Shown: one piece after another, positions 9,793-17,905 of the stretch
Position numbering within the stretch: the first letter of the stretch is position 1
How the letters are laid out: each line of letters opens with the position of its first letter
NCBI RefSeq assembly: GCF_001708405.1
Contig: NZ_CP012418.1
Coordinates: 2,074,501 to 2,138,500 of the forward strand
Direction of reading: 5' to 3'
Length of the DNA stretch: 64,000 nt
Source of the DNA: Kangiella sediminilitoris
GTDB taxonomy: Bacteria; Pseudomonadota; Gammaproteobacteria; Enterobacterales; Kangiellaceae
Notes under the pieces: generated by a model
Seen by the model: the letters and a program-made list of their open reading frames with translations, nothing else
Database searches by the model: none
Told to the model about the DNA's origin: nothing
Translations under genes and position numbers: made by a program

Positions 9793-10644
9793 ATGGCCGA
9801 TAAACTCAAAGTCTTACTTCAATACTTAATCCCACAGCACGGGATTTCTATCCTTATGGGGAAAGTAGCGGAAAGTAAAAATCCAACTCTTAAAAATGCT
9901 TTTGCCAAATGGTTTATTAAAAAGTACGGCATCGACATGAGCCTGGCTGAACGCGAAAATCCAGAAGACTACGAAACCTTCAATGACTTTTTTACTCGTA
10001 GCCTGAAGCCGGAATTAAGACCTATTGCTGAAGGCGATAAGGTTTTGGTCAACCCTGCTGATGGTAAAATCAGTCAACGCGGAAAAATTGAAGAAGGCTA
10101 TATTTTCCAGGCAAAAGGTCATCGTTTCAGTGCGAAAACGTTGCTCGGCGGCGATGCTGAGTTAGCCAGACCATTTGAAAATGGTGACTTTGCGACGATT
10201 TATTTATCCCCAAAAGATTATCATCGTGTACATATGCCGATCAGCGGTAAGCTGACTAAAATGATCCATGTCCCAGGCAAGTTATTCAGCGTTAACCCTC
10301 TTACCGCCCGCAATGTTCCCAATCTGTTTGCTCGTAACGAACGCGTCGTCGCAATGTTTGATACCGAAATCGGCTCAGTTGCTATGGTGCTGGTTGGTGC
10401 AACCATCGTTGGCAGTATTGAAACCGTATGGGAAGGCACCATAACTCCACCTACTCGCGACGATGTTAAGGTCTGGGATTATCAGGGTAAGGATATTCGT
10501 CTTGAAAAAGGTGACGAGATGGGTCGATTCAAACTAGGCTCTACGGTCGTTCTATTATTCCCGGAAAACACGGTCAAGTGGGAAAAACAGATGAAAGCTA
10601 ATGCCACCACAGTAATGGGTACCCCCTTAGCTTTAACAAATTAA
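9793..10644 (+). CDS. psd: phosphatidylserine decarboxylase proenzyme
   Basis: 283 aa. It converts phosphatidylserine to phosphatidylethanolamine at the inner membrane. Conserved blocks: NDFFTRSLK, VNPADGKIS, YLSPKDYHRVHMP, VPGKLFSVNP and NERVV. The LGST self-cleavage motif (FKLGSTVVLLF) has its Ser at about residue 250; cleavage there creates the pyruvoyl group. The length is normal for the class I enzyme. It follows rsgA, the usual gammaproteobacterial neighbour. Confidence 0.98.
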   Translation: MADKLKVLLQYLIPQHGISILMGKVAESKNPTLKNAFAKWFIKKYGIDMSLAERENPEDYETFNDFFTRSLKPELRPIAEGDKVLVNPADGKISQRGKIEEGYIFQAKGHRFSAKTLLGGDAELARPFENGDFATIYLSPKDYHRVHMPISGKLTKMIHVPGKLFSVNPLTARNVPNLFARNERVVAMFDTEIGSVAMVLVGATIVGSIETVWEGTITPPTRDDVKVWDYQGKDIRLEKGDEMGRFKLGSTVVLLFPENTVKWEKQMKANATTVMGTPLALTN

Positions 10645-10680
10645 GTAACTCAATATATAAACTTAAAACACCACGTCTCA

Positions 10681-10714
10681 AAAAAAGGGCAAGGGACAAG
10701 TGTCGCCTTGCCTT
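10681..10714 (-). terminator. terminator-like hairpin, minus orientation
   Basis: A stem GGCAAGG/CCTTGCC (10688-10694 with 10706-10712) is extended inward by GACA/TGTC with one bulged base. The run of six A at 10681-10686 becomes a U-tract only when read on the minus strand. On the plus strand, after psd, there is no U-tract. No minus-strand gene is known upstream of it. Confidence 0.55.
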
Positions 10715-10776
10715 CCTCAAAATAATCTGCCATTCTTTAGTCAAACAATTGATAATTAAAACATTTGGAGACTAGT

Positions 10777-11328
10777 ATGTCGGTAGCCCCTGCAACCACA
10801 AAATACCCTTTAACCATGCGCTTGCTGCACTGGCTTATCGGTATTTTAATCCTAGGAATGATTGCCTCAGGCTGGTATATGCATGGATTGCCCGATGAAG
10901 AACCACTAAAAGAAGAGCTTTACAGCCTACACAAATCCTTTGGCATTACACTATTGCCGCTAATTCTTATTCGTCTTTTGGTGAGACTTTCCAGTCCCAT
11001 TCCCGAGCTTCCACCACAAATGTCCTGGTGGGAAAAAGTTCTTTCCAAGCTTACTCATTTTTTACTATACCTTCTAATGTTCTCGATTCCCTTATCTGGA
11101 ATTATAATGATGGACTACCTGGGAATCTTCCCTCTAGAGTGGTTCGGTGTTTTCACCATGCCGGATTTAATCCCAGATGATATGGATATGTTTGAACAAC
11201 TAGGGGAAGTTCACGAGATTCTTGCTTATTCGCTGCTGGGGCTAATTCTGTTGCATATCCTTGGTGCTTTAAAGCATAGATTTATGGACAAGGGTAAAGA
11301 CACCGATGTACTGAAGCGTATGATTTAA
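10777..11328 (+). CDS. cytochrome b561-family membrane protein
   Basis: 183 aa, four predicted membrane helices. Candidate haem-ligating histidines are H18 (RLLHWL), H52 (LHKSFG), H146 (EVHEIL) and H160 (LLHILG), the pattern of bacterial CybB/YodB-type b561 proteins. The family moves electrons from ubiquinol, with superoxide oxidase activity described for E. coli CybB. I start it at ATG 10777, which has GGAG upstream, instead of the in-frame TTG at 10765. It forms its own transcription unit, closed by a strong hairpin at 11332. Confidence 0.9.
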   Translation: MSVAPATTKYPLTMRLLHWLIGILILGMIASGWYMHGLPDEEPLKEELYSLHKSFGITLLPLILIRLLVRLSSPIPELPPQMSWWEKVLSKLTHFLLYLLMFSIPLSGIIMMDYLGIFPLEWFGVFTMPDLIPDDMDMFEQLGEVHEILAYSLLGLILLHILGALKHRFMDKGKDTDVLKRMI

Positions 11329-11331
11329 TTT

Positions 11332-11361
11332 AAAAAGCCCTGCATAATGCAGGGCTTTTTT
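11332..11361. terminator. bidirectional rho-independent terminator
   Basis: A long perfect stem AAAAAGCCCTGCAT/ATGCAGGGCTTTTT with flanking A and T runs lies between the convergent cytochrome b561 gene (+) and the DUF937 gene (-). It can serve both. Confidence 0.9.
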
Positions 11362-11367
11362 GATGGG

Positions 11368-11886
11368 CTAGAAAATTTTTACAATCATTCCGGAGGCATC
11401 ATCCAGAGCTACATTATCATTATCCAAATCCAGCACATTACGTAAGAAACGTCTTTTATCATCATGCTCCTGGATATCCTTGCTCAATGTTCCCATTAAT
11501 AGATTAGCAGTTACAGGCAACATTTGTTTCATTACTCCCAGATCAAAACCTGTTTTATTCGTAACATATCTCGCCACTTCTCTGCTCTTATCCTTGGTCT
11601 TGATGATATGGCCCAAAATAGAATTACCATTATCAATAGCCTTTTCCTCAGTAATTTCCGCCGGCCTTTCTATATACTGTTCATTCCCGTCATCCAGCAA
11701 TGCCCTCATAACCGCTTCAAACTCGTCCTGAAGCTGGCAGTTGTGTCTAAGACCATGGATAAGTAGTGGCAAAAAATATCTGAATACCTTATCGGACTCA
11801 TCTTGTTCCAGGTTATATTCCGCTCCAATATGTTTAATAACGTCCTTATTTTGCTCACCAAGCACTCTCTCAAGAAGATCTTGCAT
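11368..11886 (-). CDS. DUF937-like protein of unknown function
   Basis: 172 aa, acidic, with no signal peptide or membrane helix. The middle and C-terminal part (GNSILGHIIKTKDKSREVA, then TGFDLGVMKQMLPVTANLLMG) resembles DUF937 proteins, small helical proteins with similarity to the YidB fold; their role is not established. It is a single gene, convergent with the b561 gene and divergent from the alkyltransferase-like gene. Confidence 0.75.
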   Translation of the reverse strand: MQDLLERVLGEQNKDVIKHIGAEYNLEQDESDKVFRYFLPLLIHGLRHNCQLQDEFEAVMRALLDDGNEQYIERPAEITEEKAIDNGNSILGHIIKTKDKSREVARYVTNKTGFDLGVMKQMLPVTANLLMGTLSKDIQEHDDKRRFLRNVLDLDNDNVALDDASGMIVKIF

Positions 11887-11997
11887 CGCTAACCCCTCGT
11901 TATTTATCCTTACACTACATTAGAATATACTCCTTGTATGAAAATCAGGCAAAACTGATATTCATACACTCTCTTTATTTTTTATAGTGAGAAATCT

Positions 11998-12375
11998 ATG
12001 ACATCAAGAATGGATCACTTCCGCCAACAGGTCTACTATTGGGTTAAAAAAATCCCCAAAGGGAAGGTAACCAGTTATGGTGCTATAGCCAAGCTCGCAG
12101 GATTCCCTCGCCATGCCAGGCATGTTAGTAAAGCCTTAGGCTCAGCTCCTGATCGTAAATCTCTACCCTGGCAGAGAGTTATCGGTGCTGATGGAAAAAT
12201 AGCATTCCATCCTGATAGTGATCACTACGCCTTACAGCAGACGTTATTACAAAAAGAAGGAATTAGAGTGATTAATGGAAAGGTAGATATGAAGCGCTTT
12301 AGCTGGGAGAGCCCTTTACAGCAGTCTGAGCATCAAACGGAAAACAATATGCGGGCAGAGGAATTCTTTAGATAG
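11998..12375 (+). CDS. atl: alkyltransferase-like protein (ATL, MGMT C-terminal fold)
   Basis: 125 aa with the MGMT DNA-binding domain: KIPKGKVTSYGAIAKLAGFP, a helix-turn-helix with the Arg finger region (RHARHVSKAL), and PWQRVIG. Tryptophan W58 replaces the alkyl-accepting cysteine of the PCHRV motif. ATLs bind O6-alkylguanine without repairing it and hand it to nucleotide excision repair. The last 25 residues form a polar tail of unclear role. Confidence 0.9.
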   Translation: MTSRMDHFRQQVYYWVKKIPKGKVTSYGAIAKLAGFPRHARHVSKALGSAPDRKSLPWQRVIGADGKIAFHPDSDHYALQQTLLQKEGIRVINGKVDMKRFSWESPLQQSEHQTENNMRAEEFFR

Positions 12376-12381
12376 AGTCTC

Positions 12382-12747
12382 CTACCCGAGAAGCCCTTCT
12401 CTCTTTTCCTGTAAAGCCCGACAGTCCAGACAAAGCTCCGTATCCGGTGCGATATCTAAGCGCTCAGGAGCTATGGTTTCCCCACACTCAAGGCAAAAAC
12501 CATAGTCGCCAGACGCGACTCTTTTTAGCGCATTACGCACTGCTAGCAGATGCTTCTGATCTCGAACATGAGAGGCATTTACCATAGCCTGCTGCTGCAT
12601 TGCGTCTCCACGAGACACACGTCCCTGCCGTGCTTGATCGAGTTCAACAGCCTGACCCGCTTCTGAAGTTAGACCTAAATAGTCCATCAACTCCGTTTCG
12701 AGCTGATGTAACTTTTCAGTATAATGTCTTAACTGCTTTTTATTCAT
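12382..12747 (-). CDS. TraR/DksA-family zinc finger protein
   Basis: 121 aa. An N-terminal helical region is followed by a DksA-type four-cysteine zinc finger, C85-x2-C88-x17-C106-x2-C109 (FCLECGE ... LCLDCR). The preceding helix carries ALKRVASGDYG, a family hallmark. It lacks the full acidic DxxDxA tip of true DksA, so it is better called DksA-like; some such proteins bind the RNA polymerase secondary channel. It starts 5 bp after the YqcC gene, as a two-gene operon. Confidence 0.88.
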   Translation of the reverse strand: MNKKQLRHYTEKLHQLETELMDYLGLTSEAGQAVELDQARQGRVSRGDAMQQQAMVNASHVRDQKHLLAVRNALKRVASGDYGFCLECGETIAPERLDIAPDTELCLDCRALQEKREGLLG

Positions 12748-12752
12748 TTCTG

Positions 12753-13091
12753 CTAATGTAAGTGACTTAAATGAGACACCTCATCAAACTTTTGGATTGC
12801 TCGGATAAGTCTCTCTGCATCCTCTGTTTCTTTAAATGCTTCTTCTGCTATTGGTGCAATCTGAGCCGGTCCCGGTGGCAACTCTTCACGTTCGACAATA
12901 TTTCGCATACGAGGCAAAAAAACAAATTGTAACCACTGCTCAAGCCTTAGGGTATCAACACAAAAAGGCATATCGCTTTCCAATGCGTCCTGTCCGGGAT
13001 GCTGACTCGACCAAAGGTCAAGTTCTATCAACCTCTTCTCAATAGTCTCGAAAACAATCAGATATTGCTCAAACCAATCAACTTGTTTCAT
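12753..13091 (-). CDS. yqcC: YqcC family protein (DUF446)
   Basis: 112 aa soluble protein. It matches E. coli YqcC in PFCVDTLRLEQWLQFVFLP, RM and ELPPGPAQIAPIAEEA. The structure of the family is a small helical bundle and its function is unknown. In many gammaproteobacteria yqcC neighbours truC; here it is followed by the DksA-like gene instead. Confidence 0.85.
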   Translation of the reverse strand: MKQVDWFEQYLIVFETIEKRLIELDLWSSQHPGQDALESDMPFCVDTLRLEQWLQFVFLPRMRNIVEREELPPGPAQIAPIAEEAFKETEDAERLIRAIQKFDEVSHLSHLH

Positions 13092-13164
13092 TGCTTACTC
13101 TCAAATTACAGATTCATTGATAATTTTACCTTATTTCGGGTCGAATTTCAGACAAGCCCCCTAT

Positions 13165-13188
13165 AAAAAAGCCCGCTCAAGGCGGGCT
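13165..13188 (-). terminator. rho-independent terminator of the TonB receptor gene
   Basis: On the minus strand AGCCCGCC-TTGA-GCGGGCT is followed by TTTTTT, about 20 nt after the receptor stop codon. Confidence 0.9.
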
Positions 13189-13207
13189 CAACATCAGCTT
13201 TCGCTGT

Positions 13208-15430
13208 TTAGAAGTTTAACTTCAAACCCACTTTTGCTGTTCTTGGCTTATCAGGACGAGCACCGTATGGCTCACGAGCTACTATGGTATCCTCATCAGT
13301 CACGTTTTCTATAGTAGCAAAGAACGTAACAGCATCATTTACCTGATACTCCGCTGCTAAATCGACAAGCGTACGCTCTTCCGTTTTCTGAAACTGCCCA
13401 CAGGCCGGTTTAGTACATAACTCGTCCATATAGTTGATACTCGCCAAAAGACTCCATGTCTGATTATCGTAACCAAGCATTAACTGCGCCTGATTTTCGG
13501 GGATATAAGGAATTGGCTGACCTGTTTCTACAGTGCCCCAGACGTTACTATCAAAAGAACTTCCAAATTCAGTTTCAGTAAACGTATAACTGAATCGTGC
13601 TGGCCAGTTCTCTGCAAACTCACCGCTTACCAGCAACTCAACACCTTTAACCTCAGCTTCCCCACCATTAAATTTATCGCCTTCATTATTAATGTCACAA
13701 CCACTGTTAGCCAGGGTACACTCGCCTAGCAAATTGTCATAGTCACTAAAGAAAGCTATCAACTCACTGTTGTACTGAGAGCCACTAAAGCGTAGACCCA
13801 TCTCATAATTCCAGCTTTCTTCAGGCTGATCATCAGCACTACTTCCTGGAGGAGCAAAACCTTTGTTAACACCAAATAATACGCTGGTCGTGTCATTGAT
13901 TGACCATAGCGCTCCAAAACCTGGTAACACCTCTGATACAGTATTAGTACGGACACTAGGCTGTGCCTCTCGATCAGGAGCGGAACTCCAGTCTTCACGT
14001 TTAAGTTCAACGTCTTCATAGCGGACACCAGGAGTGAATATCCAGTCTCCCCATGAAACAGTATCAATCAAATAGTAGGAGTTCGCTTCAGCTGAGTCGA
14101 TGCGGTTACCGGCATCTCCCCAAATTCCGGCTTCTGACAGAACCAACTGACCATTCTCCTGAGTAAAGTAGCTTCGACGCTGGAAACGATCTGCATCATC
14201 TTCATGAGCACGCAGTCCCAACTTGAGGTCATGCTCCGCTCCACCAGTAGTAAAGTTCCAATCCAGCCGAGCCTGTACACCTCGATTCATGTAAGAGCGA
14301 TTACCATCAACTTTGTCAATTAAGTCACTCCCACTGTCAGCACCATCTAAAATAGACTGGTAATAGTTAGCCAGAGCACTGCCAGGATTAGTGTTTATTT
14401 CACCAATAACTGATGACCAGCTAACGCTGTTATAAGTCCCCGGGGTGGCGCTATCTTCGATATAAAATTTTCCAGTTTTATACCAGTTTCGAGCGAAATC
14501 GTTATCGTAGGCAGTAACATGCAGATCTAAGCTTTCCGTTAGGTCCGCATAATAACTCACTACCAATTGCTCATGTTTGCCCTGAAATTGGTCACCGGCA
14601 GAAATACCGTACATTCGATAAGGGTCAACTCCAAAGTCAGCATCTGTTAAACCAACGTAGGACTGATCGGACACTTCTGACGAATTTTGTAGTTTTATAT
14701 CTAGTTGCTGATATACGCTAGCGTCTGAGTCAGTGTTAAAACGTAACTTTACAACCTGATCGCGCTTTTCGAAGCCAGTATCCTGGCCAATGCGGTCAAT
14801 AACCTTAAAGCCATCGGTTTGATGATCATTAAGCTCAACTAAATAGCCGAAGTTCTCGAAGCTGTCTCCATAATAAAAATAGCCGTGAAGCTCCTCATGC
14901 TGACCTTTTTCAAGTTTCAGCTGTCCCTGCCCTTCTATTGGAATTTGTCTAGAGATCAAGTTTACTGCACCACCTACAGTAAAAGGACCATACTGAATAC
15001 TTGCAGGGCCTTTAAGAACCTCTATACCTGTAATTCGATCAAAAGTAGGGAAGTAATATGCAGAGGAAGCTGCGTAGGGAGCAGGAGCGATAAGTACACC
15101 ATCTTCCATAAGACTGACCCGTCCCGTTCTGCTAGTACCTGTACCCCGTAGCCCAATATTTGGTCTCAAACCCAGACCATCTTCTAGCTGAATATACACA
15201 CCTGGTACCTGTCGCATGGCGCGATTCACATCACTATATTTGAATTCTTCTAAATCTTCTTCGGTCACAACGTGAGCAGAGCCCGCCACTTTAAGCGTGT
15301 TTGAGCTATTGCCAATGATAGTGATAGTTTCGATATCATCACTTGCTTGCTCCTCAGCTAACGCTGATGTTGCAGTAAGTCCTAAAACCGTGGCAGCAGC
15401 AACGGTATTTAAAAGAAATGGAGTTTTCAT
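13208..15430 (-). CDS. TonB-dependent outer membrane receptor, FecA/siderophore type
   Basis: 740 aa. A signal peptide ends near ALAEE. A TonB box-like ETITIIG follows, then a plug domain (GVYIQLEDGLGLRPNIGLRG, VEVLKGP-type IEVLKGPASIQYG, GGAVNLISR) and a 22-strand barrel ending in KVGLKLNF with the terminal aromatic. It resembles ferric dicitrate/siderophore receptors; the substrate cannot be read from sequence. I start it at ATG 15430, which has AGGAA upstream, not the preceding TTG. A Fur box at 15482 over the -35 region makes iron repression very likely. No exbB/tonB or ABC genes lie nearby. Confidence 0.95.
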   Translation of the reverse strand: MKTPFLLNTVAAATVLGLTATSALAEEQASDDIETITIIGNSSNTLKVAGSAHVVTEEDLEEFKYSDVNRAMRQVPGVYIQLEDGLGLRPNIGLRGTGTSRTGRVSLMEDGVLIAPAPYAASSAYYFPTFDRITGIEVLKGPASIQYGPFTVGGAVNLISRQIPIEGQGQLKLEKGQHEELHGYFYYGDSFENFGYLVELNDHQTDGFKVIDRIGQDTGFEKRDQVVKLRFNTDSDASVYQQLDIKLQNSSEVSDQSYVGLTDADFGVDPYRMYGISAGDQFQGKHEQLVVSYYADLTESLDLHVTAYDNDFARNWYKTGKFYIEDSATPGTYNSVSWSSVIGEINTNPGSALANYYQSILDGADSGSDLIDKVDGNRSYMNRGVQARLDWNFTTGGAEHDLKLGLRAHEDDADRFQRRSYFTQENGQLVLSEAGIWGDAGNRIDSAEANSYYLIDTVSWGDWIFTPGVRYEDVELKREDWSSAPDREAQPSVRTNTVSEVLPGFGALWSINDTTSVLFGVNKGFAPPGSSADDQPEESWNYEMGLRFSGSQYNSELIAFFSDYDNLLGECTLANSGCDINNEGDKFNGGEAEVKGVELLVSGEFAENWPARFSYTFTETEFGSSFDSNVWGTVETGQPIPYIPENQAQLMLGYDNQTWSLLASINYMDELCTKPACGQFQKTEERTLVDLAAEYQVNDAVTFFATIENVTDEDTIVAREPYGARPDKPRTAKVGLKLNF

Positions 15431-15467
15431 CAATAGTTCCTAACTTTATAAATTGATTACAGGCAGG

Positions 15468-15496
15468 ATTATAAATCTAAATGATAATGATTACCA
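15468..15496 (-). promoter_or_regulatory. Fur-regulated promoter of the TonB receptor
   Basis: A perfect -10 TATAAT (15468-15473, minus strand) is 17 bp from a weak -35 TGGTAA (15491-15496). The Fur site TGATAATGATTACCA at 15482-15496 matches the 7-1-7 consensus TGATAAT-N-ATTATCA at 14 of 15 positions and covers the -35 and spacer, so Fur-Fe would block polymerase. Confidence 0.85.
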
Positions 15497-15689
15497 TCCA
15501 TGTTTGCAGTTTTAAGATCCTTTTTTGAGTATCTTACGTTGTATAGCCCAAAGATAGATACTCAGCGCCCGTGATGTCATTGATACCCCACCTAGATTTG
15601 GTAAATTGGTCTGGTTATGGTCTTACACCAGGTGCCCTAAAGACAGCTCAAGGCAGCTGTTATTCTGCTAACACTTATGGCTGTTGCGG

Positions 15690-15718
15690 TTGTTGCCTAT
15701 TTCAAAGCTACTTATAAT
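15690..15718 (+). promoter_or_regulatory. sigma-70 promoter for lipoprotein-greB
   Basis: TTGTTG (15690-15695), a 17-bp spacer and a perfect TATAAT (15713-15718). It is 27 bp upstream of the lipoprotein ATG. Confidence 0.65.
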
Positions 15719-15745
15719 GTAGGCCTTTAACAAATAGGAGAATCC

Positions 15746-15958
15746 ATGAAAGCCTTTATCCTGATTATTATTAGCTTAGGTGCATTGTTGATAAGTGCTT
15801 GTGATTCGCAACCAGAAGAGCAGACCGCGCTGAGTGACTATAAACAACAGCAGCTTGATAAAGCAAAGAAAGTCGAGCAGGAAATGAATAAGCGTATCGA
15901 GAATATAGACCAACAACTAGATCAATCTACAACTCAAGAAGACGACGATACACAATAA
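15746..15958 (+). CDS. small predicted lipoprotein
   Basis: 70 aa. A signal sequence ends in the lipobox LISAC, with the lipidated Cys at residue 19. The mature part is short, highly charged and Gln/Asp/Glu-rich (DYKQQQLDKAKKVEQEMNKR), probably a helix or coiled coil. Asp at +2 after the Cys would predict inner-membrane retention under the E. coli Lol rule. I do not recognise a family. Its stop directly abuts the greB ATG, so the two are co-translated. Confidence 0.8.
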   Translation: MKAFILIIISLGALLISACDSQPEEQTALSDYKQQQLDKAKKVEQEMNKRIENIDQQLDQSTTQEDDDTQ

Positions 15959-16447
15959 ATGAAACGCTCAAATCTAATCACTGCTGCTGGAGCCACAAGA
16001 CTTCGCAATGAGCTGGCTCATTTATGGAAAAATCTTCGCCCGGAAGTAACCCGCGCTATTAATGCCGCTGCCGCTGAGGGTGATCGCAGTGAAAATGCCG
16101 AATATATATATCGAAAAAAACAATTACGAGAAATTGATCGCAGAATCCGCTATTTACAAAAACGTACGGCTGAAATGAAGGTTATTGAGCATCGTCCTGT
16201 AGACCAGAGCAAAATATATTTTGGCGCTGTCGTTACGCTAATAGATGAACGGAACGACGAAACCGTCTACCGAATTGTTGGTTCAGATGAGTTTGACTAC
16301 AAAGCAGAATATATTAGCGTTGATTCTCCCATGGCAAGAGCGCTTCTGGGTAAAGGTCTTGATGATGAGGTTACTGTTAAATTGCCGGAAGAATCAAAGC
16401 AGTTCTGGATTTCAGAAATAGAGTATCCGGATCCCAACCAGGAATAA
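15959..16447 (+). CDS. greB: transcription elongation factor GreB
   Basis: 162 aa. It rescues backtracked RNA polymerase by stimulating transcript cleavage. The N-terminal coiled coil carries the acidic tip EGDRSENAEY and the GreB-type YRKKQLREIDRRIRYL; the C-terminal FKBP-like domain follows (GAVVTLIDE, SVDSPMARALLGK). The GreB assignment over GreA rests on the IYRKKQLREIDRR stretch and length. It is convergent with the LpxR-like gene; the two stop codons are 2 bp apart with no terminator hairpin. Confidence 0.96.
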   Translation: MKRSNLITAAGATRLRNELAHLWKNLRPEVTRAINAAAAEGDRSENAEYIYRKKQLREIDRRIRYLQKRTAEMKVIEHRPVDQSKIYFGAVVTLIDERNDETVYRIVGSDEFDYKAEYISVDSPMARALLGKGLDDEVTVKLPEESKQFWISEIEYPDPNQE

Positions 16448-16449
16448 TA

Positions 16450-17475
16450 CTAAAATCTATAACTAAAACTCAGTGAACCAAACCGGCCGTTAACATCGTT
16501 TTCTTCAAAAGTAGAGCCTATCTCAGCAATTGAAAAAAGCAATCCCCATTGATCCCAATTCCAGACAGCACCGGCTGAAACCACAAACTGTTCATGCTTC
16601 AAAGTAACCGAGTGACTACTTTGGAATGTATTACCATCGACGAAAATGTCATTGAAAACATAACTTGCCTGTGCCGCCAGGAACATATAAAAATGGTCGT
16701 CCTCAGCCCCAGCTAATGGGTTGATATCTCTACCGGGGAGAATACTTACGGAAGGAAAGGTTTCTTCTAAACCGGATCCGACGCGAATCATTGCTGATCC
16801 AGCAACATCAGAGGTGAATGTTCCTACACTACCACTTGCAAACGTTAAAAAGTCAGCGCCAACACCGTTACTGGGTGTAATGTCAAAACGCCAGCTTCTC
16901 TGCCCTGCCACACTAAAAACTAACTCGTTACGCAACTGATTATCCCAGCCCCTGGGCTCATCTGAGCTGGTGATATCATGAACTAACTTCTGAGTTTTTT
17001 CGGCTAGAGAGGCAGGACCAACAACGCCTGTAATAACATAAAACTGATCGGCTATGTCACTGTCCCAGGAATACAAAGTTCCTTGCCAGCCAAGCATGCC
17101 GGCATACGGAAGATCATTCTCAATCAACACATCCGTTTTGATATTTTCAGGAGTCTGCATGGCCTGAAAGACACTATAACTGACAGCTTTTTTTCGGGAA
17201 TCATCGACATCAATCAAGGTCAAGTCCGCGAGACTAACCATCCACTCTGGGGCGCTGCTATCAGCATAGTCATCGTAAGGACCGTATCCCCAGCTGTAGC
17301 CAATACCGTTAGTGTAGCCACCATCTTTTCCGGCAAATAAATCATTTTCAATAGTTAATGTGCCAAAAGACCCCACATCCTGTTCTCCTGGGTCACGAAA
17401 GGTTGCAGCCTGAGAAGTAGGAAGCAGAAAGGAAGAAACAATTGTAATGACGCTGAACGCTACTAAAAAGCGCAT
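16450..17475 (-). CDS. LpxR-like outer membrane lipid A deacylase (DUF2219)
   Basis: 341 aa. A signal peptide ends near SQAA, and the mature protein is a predicted 12-strand barrel ending in FSYRF. LpxR removes the 3'-acyloxyacyl chain of lipid A. Family residues are in place: N44/D45 (IENDLF), T55 in the YTNG motif, and H166 and E173 around LVHDITSSDEPRGW, equivalent to the calcium-binding and catalytic region of Salmonella LpxR. The gene could modify lipopolysaccharide here; activity is inferred from the family. It follows the 135-aa gene by 16 bp. Confidence 0.88.
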   Translation of the reverse strand: MRFLVAFSVITIVSSFLLPTSQAATFRDPGEQDVGSFGTLTIENDLFAGKDGGYTNGIGYSWGYGPYDDYADSSAPEWMVSLADLTLIDVDDSRKKAVSYSVFQAMQTPENIKTDVLIENDLPYAGMLGWQGTLYSWDSDIADQFYVITGVVGPASLAEKTQKLVHDITSSDEPRGWDNQLRNELVFSVAGQRSWRFDITPSNGVGADFLTFASGSVGTFTSDVAGSAMIRVGSGLEETFPSVSILPGRDINPLAGAEDDHFYMFLAAQASYVFNDIFVDGNTFQSSHSVTLKHEQFVVSAGAVWNWDQWGLLFSIAEIGSTFEENDVNGRFGSLSFSYRF

Positions 17476-17491
17476 AGAAAACCCTTAAAAT

Positions 17492-17899
17492 TTATTCCTT
17501 GCCGAACCGCGCCCTGATCTGTTGCTTAACGGTTTCGACAACTTGTTGGGTATTAGTGGAGCCTTTAACCCCAGATTTCAACACATCTTCAACAATATCT
17601 GCTACATCATCCACGGTTACAGTCTTTTTTTGCTCAAATGAGTCATGATGAAACAAATTGATATGCTCATCACTCCGACGTCCCCACTTCATCAACCGCT
17701 CCCAGTAAACCCTATCCTCGGAGTTACTTTTCAGGTCTAAAATATAACAAATCAGTGCGACTGGCATTAGCGCAAAATCACGTACTGCATCACACCATAA
17801 CTTAACCTGCAGCAGCAATAGATCTCGAGTTTTTCCCCAAGAACCTGATGTCACTTTGTTCTGAACAATTAATGGTTTATCCGTATTCCTCATATTCAT
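17492..17899 (-). CDS. conserved hypothetical protein
   Basis: 135 aa. A hydrophobic segment around residues 38-55 (RDFALMPVALICYILDL) may be a membrane helix. It is followed by a charged region with WGRRSDEHINLF, reminiscent of short gammaproteobacterial hypothetical proteins of unknown role. The C-terminal third is helical and soluble. It lies between smrA and the LpxR-like gene with tiny gaps (6 and 16 bp), so it is probably co-transcribed. No function can be assigned. Confidence 0.7.
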   Translation of the reverse strand: MNMRNTDKPLIVQNKVTSGSWGKTRDLLLLQVKLWCDAVRDFALMPVALICYILDLKSNSEDRVYWERLMKWGRRSDEHINLFHHDSFEQKKTVTVDDVADIVEDVLKSGVKGSTNTQQVVETVKQQIRARFGKE

Positions 17900-17905
17900 C
17901 CATCA

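Larger units (their letters stand above)
15431..15745. other. divergent regulatory spacer between TonB receptor and lipoprotein-greB
   Basis: This 315-bp spacer holds the receptor promoter with its Fur box on the left (minus strand) and the lipoprotein-greB promoter on the right (plus strand). The middle has no recognised element. A 47-codon Cys-rich frame at 15574-15717 was considered and rejected. Confidence 0.7.

Noticed and set aside
15574-15717. A 47-codon plus-strand ORF ending in a Cys-rich stretch (CCGCC) between the TonB receptor and greB units.
   Set aside because: There is no ribosome-binding site at the ATG, the frame contains the predicted promoter of the next gene, and the stop is at the -10. 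Chance is more likely.
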